Shown one piece after another: positions 34,836-43,235 of a stretch of DNA of 64,000 bases (positions are counted from its first letter, which is position 1; each line of letters starts with the position of its first letter). This DNA is from SAR202 cluster bacterium (GTDB lineage: Bacteria > Chloroflexota > Dehalococcoidia > Lucifugimonadales > VXLM01): assembly GCA_022448725.1 (NCBI GenBank), contig JAKUTR010000007.1:1-64000 (forward strand), written 5' to 3'. The position numbers were made by a program, and so were the translations under genes. The notes below the pieces were generated by a model. It made no database searches. It was not told the DNA's origin and saw only the letters and a list, made by a program, of their open reading frames with translations.

Positions 34836-35948
34836 TCACAATTGATCTGGTTTAACCGTTGCGGATCGTAGCGTCTGCCGAGCTAACCGATCAGGGTCTG
34901 GCTCCGGGAGCATACACTCTAGCGGCTCGAACATAAGCCTGTCGTTTAGTTCCAGGGGAGGGTCGCTTAGGTCTTGGGTATAGAACCTTGACGAAGGAAA
35001 GAGATCACCGGGATAGGTGAAGTTTGGCAGAGTCGCTACCTCCACGCAGATAGCACCCCCCAGGGCGCTTTCTAGCATTCCTCCTACCCAAACTGGTACG
35101 CCAGCATCGCGGCACATGTCGTGCACTCGGACCACATTCGTCAGCCCACCGATTCTTCCAGGCTTTATGTTGATGTACTTGCAGGCACCAACCTTGAGCG
35201 CAGTCTCAGCTGCTTTAACGCTCACGATCGTTTCGTCAAGGCAGATAGGAGTTTGAATCTGCTTTGCTAATTCAGCATGGTCAAGTACGTCAGCGTAGTG
35301 CAGGGGTTGCTCGATGAAAGCAAGACCCATGTCATCAATAGCCTTGAAGAAGCTCAAATCATCGAGGGTATATCCAGAGTTGCAATCGATATGGAAAGTC
35401 ATTTTGGGGAATGTGGAGGTCACTGCTTGCAGCATATCAAGGTCCCAGCCAGGAGCAGTCTTCAGCTTCACTCGGGGGAATCCTGTATCAACAGCCTTCT
35501 GGATGTTTCCAAGGAGCATGTCGATCGAATCCTGAATCCCAAAATCAGCACCGGCAGCGACCTCACGCGTCTCACCGCCTAGCAATTGATGTAATGGTGT
35601 CCCAGTGATGCTGCTTTGAAGGGTCCACCAGCATATTTCTACTGCAGCCTTTGCGAAACTGTTTCCCTTGAAAACGTTTAGTTGGTCATTCAAATCTTGG
35701 GCGGTTTCGTATTCGCGCCCGACAATATGTGGGCCGAATACTTCTGTAACATGGTAGAAAACGGTGCCCGCACTCTCGGGAAGGTAGGTAGGTGCGAAGA
35801 ATGGCGTCGACTCTGACCAAGCGGTGTATTCCCCGCTCGTGGCCCTTACTAAAACACTATGTATATCGTAGTCTTCTCCGTATGCAGTACGCCACGGGTA
35901 GATTAGAGGCATCTTCACGTAGTAAACGTCGAGTTTTTCGATTCTCAC
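34836..35948 (-). CDS. Enolase-superfamily enzyme, MenC / N-acylamino-acid racemase type
   Basis: 370 aa. It has a capping domain (~1-125) and a barrel with the full catalytic set: K161-x-K163 (VKLKTAPG), metal ligands D188 (HIDCNSGY), E213 (FIEQPLHY) and D238 (CLDET), and K262 (NIKPGRIGG). The KxK plus Lys arrangement is that of o-succinylbenzoate synthases and N-acylamino-acid racemases. No menaquinone genes are adjacent, so a racemase or a new dehydratase-like activity is more likely than MenC proper. Enolase-superfamily expansion is known in SAR202-type genomes. Confidence 0.87.
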   Translation of the reverse strand: MRIEKLDVYYVKMPLIYPWRTAYGEDYDIHSVLVRATSGEYTAWSESTPFFAPTYLPESAGTVFYHVTEVFGPHIVGREYETAQDLNDQLNVFKGNSFAKAAVEICWWTLQSSITGTPLHQLLGGETREVAAGADFGIQDSIDMLLGNIQKAVDTGFPRVKLKTAPGWDLDMLQAVTSTFPKMTFHIDCNSGYTLDDLSFFKAIDDMGLAFIEQPLHYADVLDHAELAKQIQTPICLDETIVSVKAAETALKVGACKYINIKPGRIGGLTNVVRVHDMCRDAGVPVWVGGMLESALGGAICVEVATLPNFTYPGDLFPSSRFYTQDLSDPPLELNDRLMFEPLECMLPEPDPDRLARQTLRSATVKPDQL

Positions 35949-35969
35949 AACATCCCCCGATCCAAGTTC

Positions 35970-36809
35970 TTAGTGTTTAATGCCGTCCGGAATGCCGTAC
36001 TGACGCTCCAGATTGTTACCTGGCACTGGCCAACCTTGCCCGCCAATAGTTCCGAACTTATCGTGTTTACCGCTTAACCACATGAACTGCTCTGCGGCAT
36101 CGTAACTGTCTCGGAATTGCTGCCTGAAGGTTGGTACTTCCCAGTCCTCATCGCGCCATTCGATCTTCTCTGGGTCGAAGTCGGGATGACTCGTCCAGGT
36201 TTTCTCCGGGGCTGTTCGTCTCCAATAGTTATATTTGAGGTTATTCCGAACAGCTGCAGCCGTGGACTTTCCGCGCCGGTGCCAAATGTTATAGGCAGTA
36301 ATCAAGATTGAACCGGCTGGAGACTCTGCTAATTGAGCTCCTCTTATGCTTCCGTAGTGCCCCATGAACGTCGAGAGGGAGAAGAGGTGGTGTGAGCCCG
36401 GCAGCAGTTCAGTTGGTCCCATCTCTGCGGGAGTGTCCTGCGGGTAGTAAAAGACCTGTAGATAGTTGACAGGAGGTCCCCATTTTGATCCGCCATCGCG
36501 GTGCCATTCTTGCGCCGGTTGTGGGCAGTGGACTTTGTGACTGCTCATGAGGATGGGAAGACCAAAGTCTCTGCCTAGTAAACATCGCACTGCACCAGCC
36601 ACCTCGGGATGGCAGATCACGTTCTCAACAAACCAGTCCTCGTGAAGGATATGGCTGGGTTCCGCCCCTTCCCAGTCTTCCATGAACTTCAGGGCCCGCT
36701 GGTTAATTTCGTCGGGTACAACTCCTGGGAATGAAAGGAAGCCATTTTGGCAGAATTTCAGTACCCCGAAATCGTCTAGTGTTGGTTCGCAGTCGTAAGT
36801 TGGTTGCAT
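35970..36809 (-). CDS. Phytanoyl-CoA dioxygenase (PhyH) family oxygenase, copy 1
   Basis: 279 aa, an Fe(II)/2-oxoglutarate-dependent oxygenase. The facial triad is H103-x-D105 (WHRDGGS) and a distal His in NIWHRRGKS (about 177), with nearby Arg for 2-oxoglutarate. It has TELLPGSHHLFS and AGSILITAYNIWH, as in the family. It hydroxylates an organic substrate of unknown identity. It lies 22 nt before the enolase-superfamily gene and 4 nt behind a small unknown gene, so the three are probably one operon. Confidence 0.87.
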   Translation of the reverse strand: MQPTYDCEPTLDDFGVLKFCQNGFLSFPGVVPDEINQRALKFMEDWEGAEPSHILHEDWFVENVICHPEVAGAVRCLLGRDFGLPILMSSHKVHCPQPAQEWHRDGGSKWGPPVNYLQVFYYPQDTPAEMGPTELLPGSHHLFSLSTFMGHYGSIRGAQLAESPAGSILITAYNIWHRRGKSTAAAVRNNLKYNYWRRTAPEKTWTSHPDFDPEKIEWRDEDWEVPTFRQQFRDSYDAAEQFMWLSGKHDKFGTIGGQGWPVPGNNLERQYGIPDGIKH

Positions 36810-36813
36810 CTGC

Positions 36814-37170
36814 TTACCTTATGCGTTCTAGTATGAACTCGCACGCTAACCCATATGAGCGAGACTCGTCCATAATTAGGGTTTGGTCAGGGAACCGGAT
36901 GATGCGCCAGCCATCGTTGATGGCCTCCAATACGGTCTGGTAGGGCCACTCATCAGGGTTTCGCGATCCGTCAGATATCACACCATCCTCTACTATTTTA
37001 AATCCGTGTATCTCGTAGTCTAGGGCGGTTGATCGTGACTGTACGTACAAAAGATCCTGCTTAAGCAGCCGGGACTTAGAAATCCCTCGGAGTCTACTTT
37101 CCGTAAGTGTGCCAGCACGCAATTCCTCAATGCATTGCGCCAGATTGGATTCTAAGCTGTTAGCATCCAC
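36814..37170 (-). CDS. Small protein of unknown function paired with PhyH
   Basis: 118 aa, not recognised. It is mixed alpha/beta: a helical head with LESNLAQCIEELRAGTLTESRLRGISK, then strands YEIHGFKIVED and DGWRIIRFPDQTLIMDE, then a terminal helix SYGLACEFILERIR. No metal motif is seen. It ends 4 nt before the PhyH start, which suggests translational coupling and a shared task. Confidence 0.6.
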   Translation of the reverse strand: MDANSLESNLAQCIEELRAGTLTESRLRGISKSRLLKQDLLYVQSRSTALDYEIHGFKIVEDGVISDGSRNPDEWPYQTVLEAINDGWRIIRFPDQTLIMDESRSYGLACEFILERIR

Positions 37171-37368
37171 TCATCTGCCCCCTTATTCACAGTACTGGTT
37201 ATATACCCAAGCTGCTGCGATTCTACCTTACAAACCAAAGGGCTGGCGAGAGAAATAAACAACTTTCGGGTTTGACTTTAATCCTGCGAACTGATAAGTA
37301 TCACAGGTCGTAGAATAATTGTGGTGTGGAATCTAGTTTCCGTGCTTCATAATCAATAGGAGAAGCTA

Positions 37369-39831
37369 ATGACTAAAAAGTTAGCATCAACAGGGATACT
37401 TTCCGTAATATTAGTGTCAGCAGCCGTTATGGCGGCAGTGGCGTGCGGCGCAGCCGAGGAGCCTGCAGCTCCATTACCTGCAGCGGCGGCAGCACCAGCT
37501 GCAGCTGCTCCGGCGATTGATTACACTACAGAAGTAACTACAGCAGCCCCTCAAGCCCAGCAGGCACCTGCTGCAGCTGCTCCGGCACGGGCGGCGGCAC
37601 AGCCAGCAGCCCCTCAGGCACCAGCCGGCACAGGCGCACGATCTACTGTGGGGGGTGGCGCTACAGGTGTTGACCCGACCGCAGCTACAGCGGCGTTTAA
37701 GTACGTCGCACCGGTGGTAGCACCGGGCGATTACCCCGATCATAACTGGGATGGTCCTGTCCCAACCAAGTTTAACGAGTCCCCGATGTCAGCGGCACTC
37801 GTAAAGGCTGGAACGCTTCCTCCAGTGGAAGAACGACTCCCCATCCCTGAGGACGTCTGGGTACTCGCTCCGTACGACGAAATTGGTCAATACGGCGGGA
37901 CTATGCGAATTACTAGTTCCCAGCTAAAGACACTAGATCACTTGGCTACAACCAGCCTGGTTAATGGCGACCCTAGAGGCAATAGTGAGCCTCGTATTAT
38001 CAAGGCCTATGAGGTCAGTGACGACGGACGTAAGTATACTTTTACGAACCGACGAGGCGCTCACTGGTCTGACGGATACCCTTGGACGATGGAGGATGTC
38101 AGGTTCGCAATGGAAGACCTGATGTTCAACGCAGGGGATGTCAACCCAGCCTCACGCATACCTGGTGAACTCAAGTCTCAAATCACTGGTAACGTGGCTA
38201 AGTTCAACGTAGTTGACGATGTGACGTGGACGGTTACTTTTGATGACCCTTACTATGACCTCGCGAGTTCGCGGCATATGTGGGGATCCTCGAAGACTCG
38301 TGGTTGCCCGAAATGCTACTATGCGCCAGCGCATATTTATAAGAGGTACCACGTTGATTACAACCCGGAAGAAAACGCCGCTCTCATGGAGAAGTATGGC
38401 GTCGATAGTCCCAAGAACCTTTTTAACAAGATCAAAAATGTTCGTTCCGGTCCTGGCCTTGACTGGAGGCAGACAGGCCCTCAGCCGAGCGTAGCTGACC
38501 CGAACTACATCTACAAGGGTGAGCCGTATGCGGCAGCAATGTCTGAGTTGCTCCAGACGCACTGTTGTGAAGGTGGCCGTGGGGCAACCCGAAACCATTT
38601 CTTCATTGGTGTGGATCCGGAAGGCAACCAGCTCCCCTACATGGACGGCCAAGAGTTAATTAGGGTGGAGAACCGTGACGTCGGTGTCTTCCGTGCAATG
38701 AACGGCGAAAATGACTACTTCGGTGGTGACATGGTATTGAGTGAGATGCCGCTGTATATCTCTAACATGGACAAGGGTGACTACAGCGTAATGATCTTCC
38801 GATCCCCTGCAGGAACCGACTCAGCGACCGTCATTAACCAGGAATATATCGAAGATCCTGAGATCGGCGCTCTGATGCGAACGAAAGACTTCCGCAAGGC
38901 TCTTTCTCTTGGTATCGACCGTGATATTTTGAATGAGGTCGTAGCTAGTGGTATTGGAACCCCTCAGCAGTGGGTCCCGCACCCGAGTACTCCGTACTAC
39001 CCAGGAGCTGACTACGCTAACCTTGACACCACACAGGACATACCTGCTGCCAAGGCCTTGCTTGCAAAGATGGGATACTCGGATGCTGATGGCGATGGAT
39101 GGCTCGATCGTAAGGATGGCACTGGGCCTCTGAAGATTAAGTTCTACACCAACAACCGGCTTACCTGGCCTCACGTCCAAATAATGGCATCACATTGGGA
39201 GAAGTTGGGTATCAAATGGGATCTGGATTATTCCAGTACGAGTAAGAAGATGAACATTGCGAATCCTACGCTCTACCTAGATCAGCACTATTCGCTCTAC
39301 TCCATGAACCAATGGACGGTTACTTGGACCAGGGCGTTTGCAGGCACCGGTGGTGCTCCAGTGGGTGCTGCTATGGGTGGGTACTTCCAGTCCTTTGGTG
39401 AGGGTGGAATGGCCCCAACCGGAGGGGACGCTGCATACACAGATGCGTATGGGACACAGGCTAGTGCTAACAACTACCCGGCTGACATATCCGGTAATGT
39501 TAAGGAAATGCAGGATATCTGGCGTACTGGTATTCAAACTGGCGCAACCTATGATCCCAAGCGTGTTGAGATGGGCAAGAAGTGGTGGAGGATAGGCGCC
39601 GAGGAGAAGTACAATATCGGTGCTCTTGCTTACATGGGGATCTTCCGGGGCATGACAAAGAAGCGAAATAATGTACGGAACGTCCCGAAGAACCACGTAG
39701 CGCTAGAGGGTAAAGGAGTATTAGGGCTCTACTATTTTGAGGATGGTCTGGACAATATGACTAATCCGGGCAACCGTTCGAAGAAATATAAGAGTGTCCA
39801 CTTCCTAGACCCTGAGTACTGGACCAACTAG
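37369..39831 (+). CDS. ABC transporter substrate-binding lipoprotein, family 5 (peptide/nickel type)
   Basis: 820 aa, longer than the usual 500-650. It has a lipoprotein signal peptide with AVAC and C26 as the anchor. An Ala/Pro/Gln-rich linker follows (~30-100), then a two-lobed family 5 domain. Typical blocks are YGGTMRITSSQ, YTFTNRRGAHWSDGYPWTMEDVRFAMED, and LMRTKDFRKALSLGIDRDILNEVV. It carries Cys pairs unusual for an exported protein (GCPKC and HCC). It captures an oligopeptide or other solute at the membrane surface. AGGAG precedes the ATG. No permease or ATPase gene is adjacent, and a strong terminator closes the unit. Confidence 0.9.
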   Translation: MTKKLASTGILSVILVSAAVMAAVACGAAEEPAAPLPAAAAAPAAAAPAIDYTTEVTTAAPQAQQAPAAAAPARAAAQPAAPQAPAGTGARSTVGGGATGVDPTAATAAFKYVAPVVAPGDYPDHNWDGPVPTKFNESPMSAALVKAGTLPPVEERLPIPEDVWVLAPYDEIGQYGGTMRITSSQLKTLDHLATTSLVNGDPRGNSEPRIIKAYEVSDDGRKYTFTNRRGAHWSDGYPWTMEDVRFAMEDLMFNAGDVNPASRIPGELKSQITGNVAKFNVVDDVTWTVTFDDPYYDLASSRHMWGSSKTRGCPKCYYAPAHIYKRYHVDYNPEENAALMEKYGVDSPKNLFNKIKNVRSGPGLDWRQTGPQPSVADPNYIYKGEPYAAAMSELLQTHCCEGGRGATRNHFFIGVDPEGNQLPYMDGQELIRVENRDVGVFRAMNGENDYFGGDMVLSEMPLYISNMDKGDYSVMIFRSPAGTDSATVINQEYIEDPEIGALMRTKDFRKALSLGIDRDILNEVVASGIGTPQQWVPHPSTPYYPGADYANLDTTQDIPAAKALLAKMGYSDADGDGWLDRKDGTGPLKIKFYTNNRLTWPHVQIMASHWEKLGIKWDLDYSSTSKKMNIANPTLYLDQHYSLYSMNQWTVTWTRAFAGTGGAPVGAAMGGYFQSFGEGGMAPTGGDAAYTDAYGTQASANNYPADISGNVKEMQDIWRTGIQTGATYDPKRVEMGKKWWRIGAEEKYNIGALAYMGIFRGMTKKRNNVRNVPKNHVALEGKGVLGLYYFEDGLDNMTNPGNRSKKYKSVHFLDPEYWTN
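37498..37616 (+). repeat. Direct repeats encoding the Ala/Pro linker
   Basis: GCTGCAGCTGCTCCGGC occurs at 37498-37514 and again at 37570-37586, 72 nt apart. CAGCAGCCCCTCA occurs at 37541-37553 and 37604-37616, 63 nt apart. Both offsets are multiples of three, so the linker grew by in-frame duplication. Confidence 0.7.
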
Positions 39832-39855
39832 TAGCAAGAAAGAAGCTATTCTAGA

Positions 39856-39895
39856 AAGGGGCCCGGTAGAAACTTCTACCGGGCCCCTTCTCTTT
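39856..39895 (+). terminator. Strong intrinsic terminator after the substrate-binding protein gene
   Basis: A perfect 16-bp GC-rich stem (arms 39856-39871 and 39874-39889) with a 2-nt nominal loop is followed by a T-rich tail (TCTCTTTT). It lies between convergent genes. Confidence 0.92.
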
Positions 39896-39904
39896 TGCAA
39901 CGGC

Positions 39905-40630
39905 CTAATTGGCGCTCAGTTTAGCGGCACTAAAAGCTTCTTCAGCTGCATCAAGAATTAGGTCATCGATACGGATGTTTATAGTGGCGTCCTCCGCCAT
40001 CTGTTTTCCCGCTCGATTAACAGCGTCGCGGACGGTTTTTTGAAATTCTTGGACCTTTGGATGTGTTGGTTGACCAGGAAGGCCAAACGACTGCGCAATA
40101 TCCTGCGCACCGGAGTTAAAGAGGTCAATTCCATCAACTGAGAGGATACCATCGATCTCATCCAGGACAGCCACGTCTTCTAGCTGCGCTATCACGAGGA
40201 TCTGCGAATTAGTGTGAGCCATGTACTCCGTCGTGGACTCATTCCTACCATAATATGAGCCTCGGCCCGAGCCCAGGCTACGGTGCCCCTCAGGGACGTA
40301 TCTACACGCATCAGCAAGTTGTTTTGCTTTGGCCTGGCTGGAGATATGTGGTCCCATGATCCCCATGATGCCACGATCGAGGAACCGAAGAATCGTAGGT
40401 GCTTGGATGTCAGGTACTCGTGCAAGCGGGGTCAGGCCTACGGAGTCAGCAACCATGCAAAGGTCATCAATCAAATCAACGGTGAAAGGTCCATGTTCAG
40501 CATCAAATAGTACGAAGTCAAACCCAACTGTTCCCAGCATCTCGACCAGAGAGGTCGAGGGGACCTTCATGGTTATGCCGATGGGTGTGTTCCCAGAATT
40601 GAGTTTACTTACCACCTTGTTTATTCGCAT
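39905..40630 (-). CDS. HpcH/HpaI family class II aldolase
   Basis: 241 aa. It cleaves or condenses 2-oxo-3-deoxy-type acids with a divalent metal. It has FVLFDAEHGPF (substrate/metal strand), LARVPDIQAP, FLDRGIMGIMGPHI and VIAQLEDVAVLDEID, where the Glu is the expected metal ligand. The following block is NSGAQDIAQSFGLPGQP, the counterpart of the usual GPNDL(A/S) region, here altered. The ATG at 40630 follows AAGGAGG; the longer frame to 40678 lacks such support. Confidence 0.85.
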   Translation of the reverse strand: MRINKVVSKLNSGNTPIGITMKVPSTSLVEMLGTVGFDFVLFDAEHGPFTVDLIDDLCMVADSVGLTPLARVPDIQAPTILRFLDRGIMGIMGPHISSQAKAKQLADACRYVPEGHRSLGSGRGSYYGRNESTTEYMAHTNSQILVIAQLEDVAVLDEIDGILSVDGIDLFNSGAQDIAQSFGLPGQPTHPKVQEFQKTVRDAVNRAGKQMAEDATINIRIDDLILDAAEEAFSAAKLSAN

Positions 40631-40742
40631 ATAGCCTCCTTTATCAGAGGGCATTGTATGCGAGTGATCTAGTGGCACTCAACAGGCTGATGCGGTAGCG
40701 TCAGAGCGTTGGGAAGAAGTTTGGCGCTGTTCTCCGAAGATT

Positions 40743-41042
40743 TTAGTTCTTTCGGAGCCCGTTCAAGATGATCAGGACGATAACGATGAAGAGCGCCCCC
40801 AGGATTGGAAGAGTCTGCCTTGTGTCCAATGTCCCTGTGTCACTCAGGGACGTGGAGCCGGGGGGAGTTTCAGGGGCTGTTTCTCTATTCTTGCTGCTTT
40901 GACCCACACCGCCCATACGAAAGACGCGTGTCTCACATATCGAACAGATCCCGACCGATGCTGGACGCCCCGTCTTCGTAGTCGTCGGTGTGACGTCAAG
41001 CAACTCCCGTCGCTCGTTGCACTTTACGCAGTACGCCTCCAT
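40743..41042 (-). CDS. Zinc-ribbon protein with C-terminal membrane anchor (DUF5679-like)
   Basis: 99 aa. The head has YCVKCNERREL and GICSICETRVFRMGG, two CxxC knuckles of a zinc ribbon like DUF5679 (family named from memory). A Ser/Thr/Pro-rich spacer leads to one C-terminal hydrophobic helix (TLPILGALFIVIVLIIL) with a short basic end, so it should be tail-anchored with the ribbon in the cytoplasm. Its function is unknown. It lies 54 nt downstream of the MeTr-like gene. Confidence 0.75.
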   Translation of the reverse strand: MEAYCVKCNERRELLDVTPTTTKTGRPASVGICSICETRVFRMGGVGQSSKNRETAPETPPGSTSLSDTGTLDTRQTLPILGALFIVIVLIILNGLRKN

Positions 41043-41096
41043 GGGCTGATCTCCAAACCTGCTTTCACTAACAGATAGCTAAGGTGTAACGGCCTT

Positions 41097-42137
41097 TCAG
41101 TTTAGCTTCCCCTCACGGTGGGCGGTAATGTAGTTCATCGAGAAATCATCTCGTCCTTCAAGCACATCCATCGCAAATTTTACAGGCTCAGACTCTTTGT
41201 CTAGTGCAAAAACTCTACTGAGTTTTGTTGCAATTGGGTCAAGGATGCCTGCGTCGATGCCTGCGTCAATTGCTAGATGTATGAATGTATCGTTTAACAG
41301 GCGTCGATTGGGCATTCCGAATGAAACGTTACTAAGCCCCATACCAATATGGATGTCGTTACCGTACTGCTCGCGAATCATGCGAACGGCGTCAAAGTAA
41401 TGGTTACCGTACTGAGGGTCGACCGATATCGGGAAGATAATACCATCTACATAGATGTCGTCGTCTGGGATATCTCGTGATCGTACAGTCTCCATAATTG
41501 TGCCAAGATTCTCTAGACGTTCATCGGCATCTTGTGGCATTCCGTCTGCGCTTGTACACATCAAAATCATCTTAGCATTGTGCTCCACGACCATATCAAG
41601 CGCATCCATTCGTTCGGCGGCTACGGAGTTGATCATTGGTCGACCGGCACGTCCGTCATACGCTTCTAAGCCCGCTACGACTATGTCTGAGTTTGAGGAG
41701 TCGATGCTCGGAGGTATCGGAGAAACCTCCTGTACGGTATCAACAGCAAAACGTATACAGGCCTTTTGGATTTCGAGGTTGTAGTGTACTTCGTCAGCAT
41801 TGATATCAAGGTACTTCGATCCTGCCTTAACTTGGCGTCTTACCTCATGGCGTATATACGCTTTGGCCTCCTCACGTTCGTCAGGATCGTCACTAATGCC
41901 TTTTCGCATAGCTATCAAGAAGTGTTTGATTTGGTTTTGTTGGTACGGTTGTGTCTCCTTGTACCAATCGGGCACTGTAAGTAAGCGGTCTTCGCCATCA
42001 TCGCCCTTGAAAGGAACAACCTCAGTGCCATCATCCAATGTGGTTGCACGCCGGCCGTTACGTAGGAGAACCCGGGTGGCATGAATGTTTTCACCCACGA
42101 TTGTGAACTGTTCCGGTGACGTGATAGCTCTGGGCAT
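41097..42137 (-). CDS. Pterin-binding (MeTr/MtgA-like) methyltetrahydrofolate methyltransferase
   Basis: 346 aa. A DHPS-like barrel of the kind that carries methyl groups between tetrahydrofolate and a corrinoid protein. It has GENIHATR at the start, KYLDINADEV, SIDSSN, MINSVAAERMD, and GMGLSNVSFGMPNRRLLNDTFIHLAIDAGIDAGILDP, which is very typical of MeTr/MetH pterin domains. It is not folP: the MGLSNVSFG and NDTF blocks are methyltransferase-type. It is the last of the methyl-transfer genes, 45 nt after the first UroD-like gene. No corrinoid-binding protein is encoded nearby. Confidence 0.87.
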   Translation of the reverse strand: MPRAITSPEQFTIVGENIHATRVLLRNGRRATTLDDGTEVVPFKGDDGEDRLLTVPDWYKETQPYQQNQIKHFLIAMRKGISDDPDEREEAKAYIRHEVRRQVKAGSKYLDINADEVHYNLEIQKACIRFAVDTVQEVSPIPPSIDSSNSDIVVAGLEAYDGRAGRPMINSVAAERMDALDMVVEHNAKMILMCTSADGMPQDADERLENLGTIMETVRSRDIPDDDIYVDGIIFPISVDPQYGNHYFDAVRMIREQYGNDIHIGMGLSNVSFGMPNRRLLNDTFIHLAIDAGIDAGILDPIATKLSRVFALDKESEPVKFAMDVLEGRDDFSMNYITAHREGKLN

Positions 42138-42182
42138 CTGGTTTTATCCTCAGGGGGTATTTAGTGTCTATTAATTATTGGA

Positions 42183-43223
42183 TTAGTTGACGCTGTGCAT
42201 TGCGTGCCAATCCTTAACAGATTTTGGTATTTCCAGTAGGTTCTCAAGCTTGGTGGCAAGCGGGATTGCGCACTCTGGCGCAATCATATCTACACCAGCG
42301 TCCATTGCACGAAAGACCTCTTCCCGTACCTCCTCTGGCCCCTTTGAATAAAGGGTTACGGGGTTATTAATATTCCCGACCAATGCGATGCGGCCGTCGA
42401 CTATATCCATCGACTCTTGAGGATCGTTTTTGGAGTCGAAGTGGAAGGCTGCCATATTGCTACGGGCGATTCCATCCATTCTGTCGGTGGTCTTCCCGCA
42501 GATGTGTAGAATCAACGGAACGGGCAGCCGTTCGACCATCTCTTGGTGTATTTCCAGTAGGAACTTATCGTAGTAGGCCCCGCTAACTAGATCACCTGTA
42601 GCATGATCCGGGAAGGTCAGGACGTCCGCGCCTGCGTCAATCTGCGCCTCTCCAAACAGGACCGATATTTCTTTGAGTTTATGCAGTGTGCGAAGCGTCT
42701 CGTCCGGATCATCAATAGACATTAGTAAGAAACGCTCTACGCCAAACACGTGATAAGCGAGGGTCCACGGGCCCATAGTTTTTCCTATTAGTGCTACTTC
42801 ATCGCCGAATTCTGCTTTTAGCATCTGGATAGACCGGGTAATCGCCACATTGTCTTGGTGTTCGAGGAAGCCTGGAGGGATATGAACGTCATCTGGACCG
42901 TTCCATATCGGATTGGTCATTCTAACCGTTGGCCAATTGTCCTTTTCCTCCCATTGCATTTCACAACCGAGGGCCGAAGATTCTTGAATAATAGAGAAGT
43001 AGGGCATGATCGAATCAAAACCAAGCTCGGTATATCCTGTTGCAGCAAGCCTAGCGTTTAACTCTGGATCGCGGTTTGCCGCAGGGAAGGGAGAGTCAAC
43101 CATATCCATCAGTTCTACTGTTGCCACATTTGTGGGATTCGCGATGGGTGTTCTATCCACGGGTTTGAGCGCAAGCGCATTTAAAACCCGCTCTTTTGGT
43201 GTCATGCTCTCGACGATTGCCAA
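42183..43223 (-). CDS. Uroporphyrinogen-decarboxylase-family methyltransferase (MtaA/MtbA-like), copy 1
   Basis: 346 aa. It has the UroD fold with the zinc set of MtaA/MtbA-type corrinoid methyltransferases: H240-x-C242 (LILHICGKT) and C318 (APECAIP). True HemE lacks these. MTPKERVLNALALKPVDRTP is the usual family start. It should move methyl from a methylated corrinoid to an acceptor thiol or the reverse; the partner is not visible. A strong AAGGAGGAG site precedes the ATG. It lies 12 nt behind a close paralog. Confidence 0.87.
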   Translation of the reverse strand: MAIVESMTPKERVLNALALKPVDRTPIANPTNVATVELMDMVDSPFPAANRDPELNARLAATGYTELGFDSIMPYFSIIQESSALGCEMQWEEKDNWPTVRMTNPIWNGPDDVHIPPGFLEHQDNVAITRSIQMLKAEFGDEVALIGKTMGPWTLAYHVFGVERFLLMSIDDPDETLRTLHKLKEISVLFGEAQIDAGADVLTFPDHATGDLVSGAYYDKFLLEIHQEMVERLPVPLILHICGKTTDRMDGIARSNMAAFHFDSKNDPQESMDIVDGRIALVGNINNPVTLYSKGPEEVREEVFRAMDAGVDMIAPECAIPLATKLENLLEIPKSVKDWHAMHSVN

Positions 43224-43235
43224 AATCTCCTCCTT

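Noticed and set aside
37474-37743. Cys-rich frame on the minus strand within the lipoprotein linker
   Set aside because: It is the reverse-strand shadow of Ala/Pro codons.
39856-39895. Long inverted repeat as a mobile-element end
   Set aside because: GC-rich stem, tiny loop and T-tail behind a stop codon make it a terminator. No transposase or target duplication is seen.
41097-42137. Dihydropteroate synthase (folP)
   Set aside because: The fold is shared, but the MGLSNVSFGMP and NDTF blocks and the methyltransferase neighbours fit a methyl-THF:corrinoid type.
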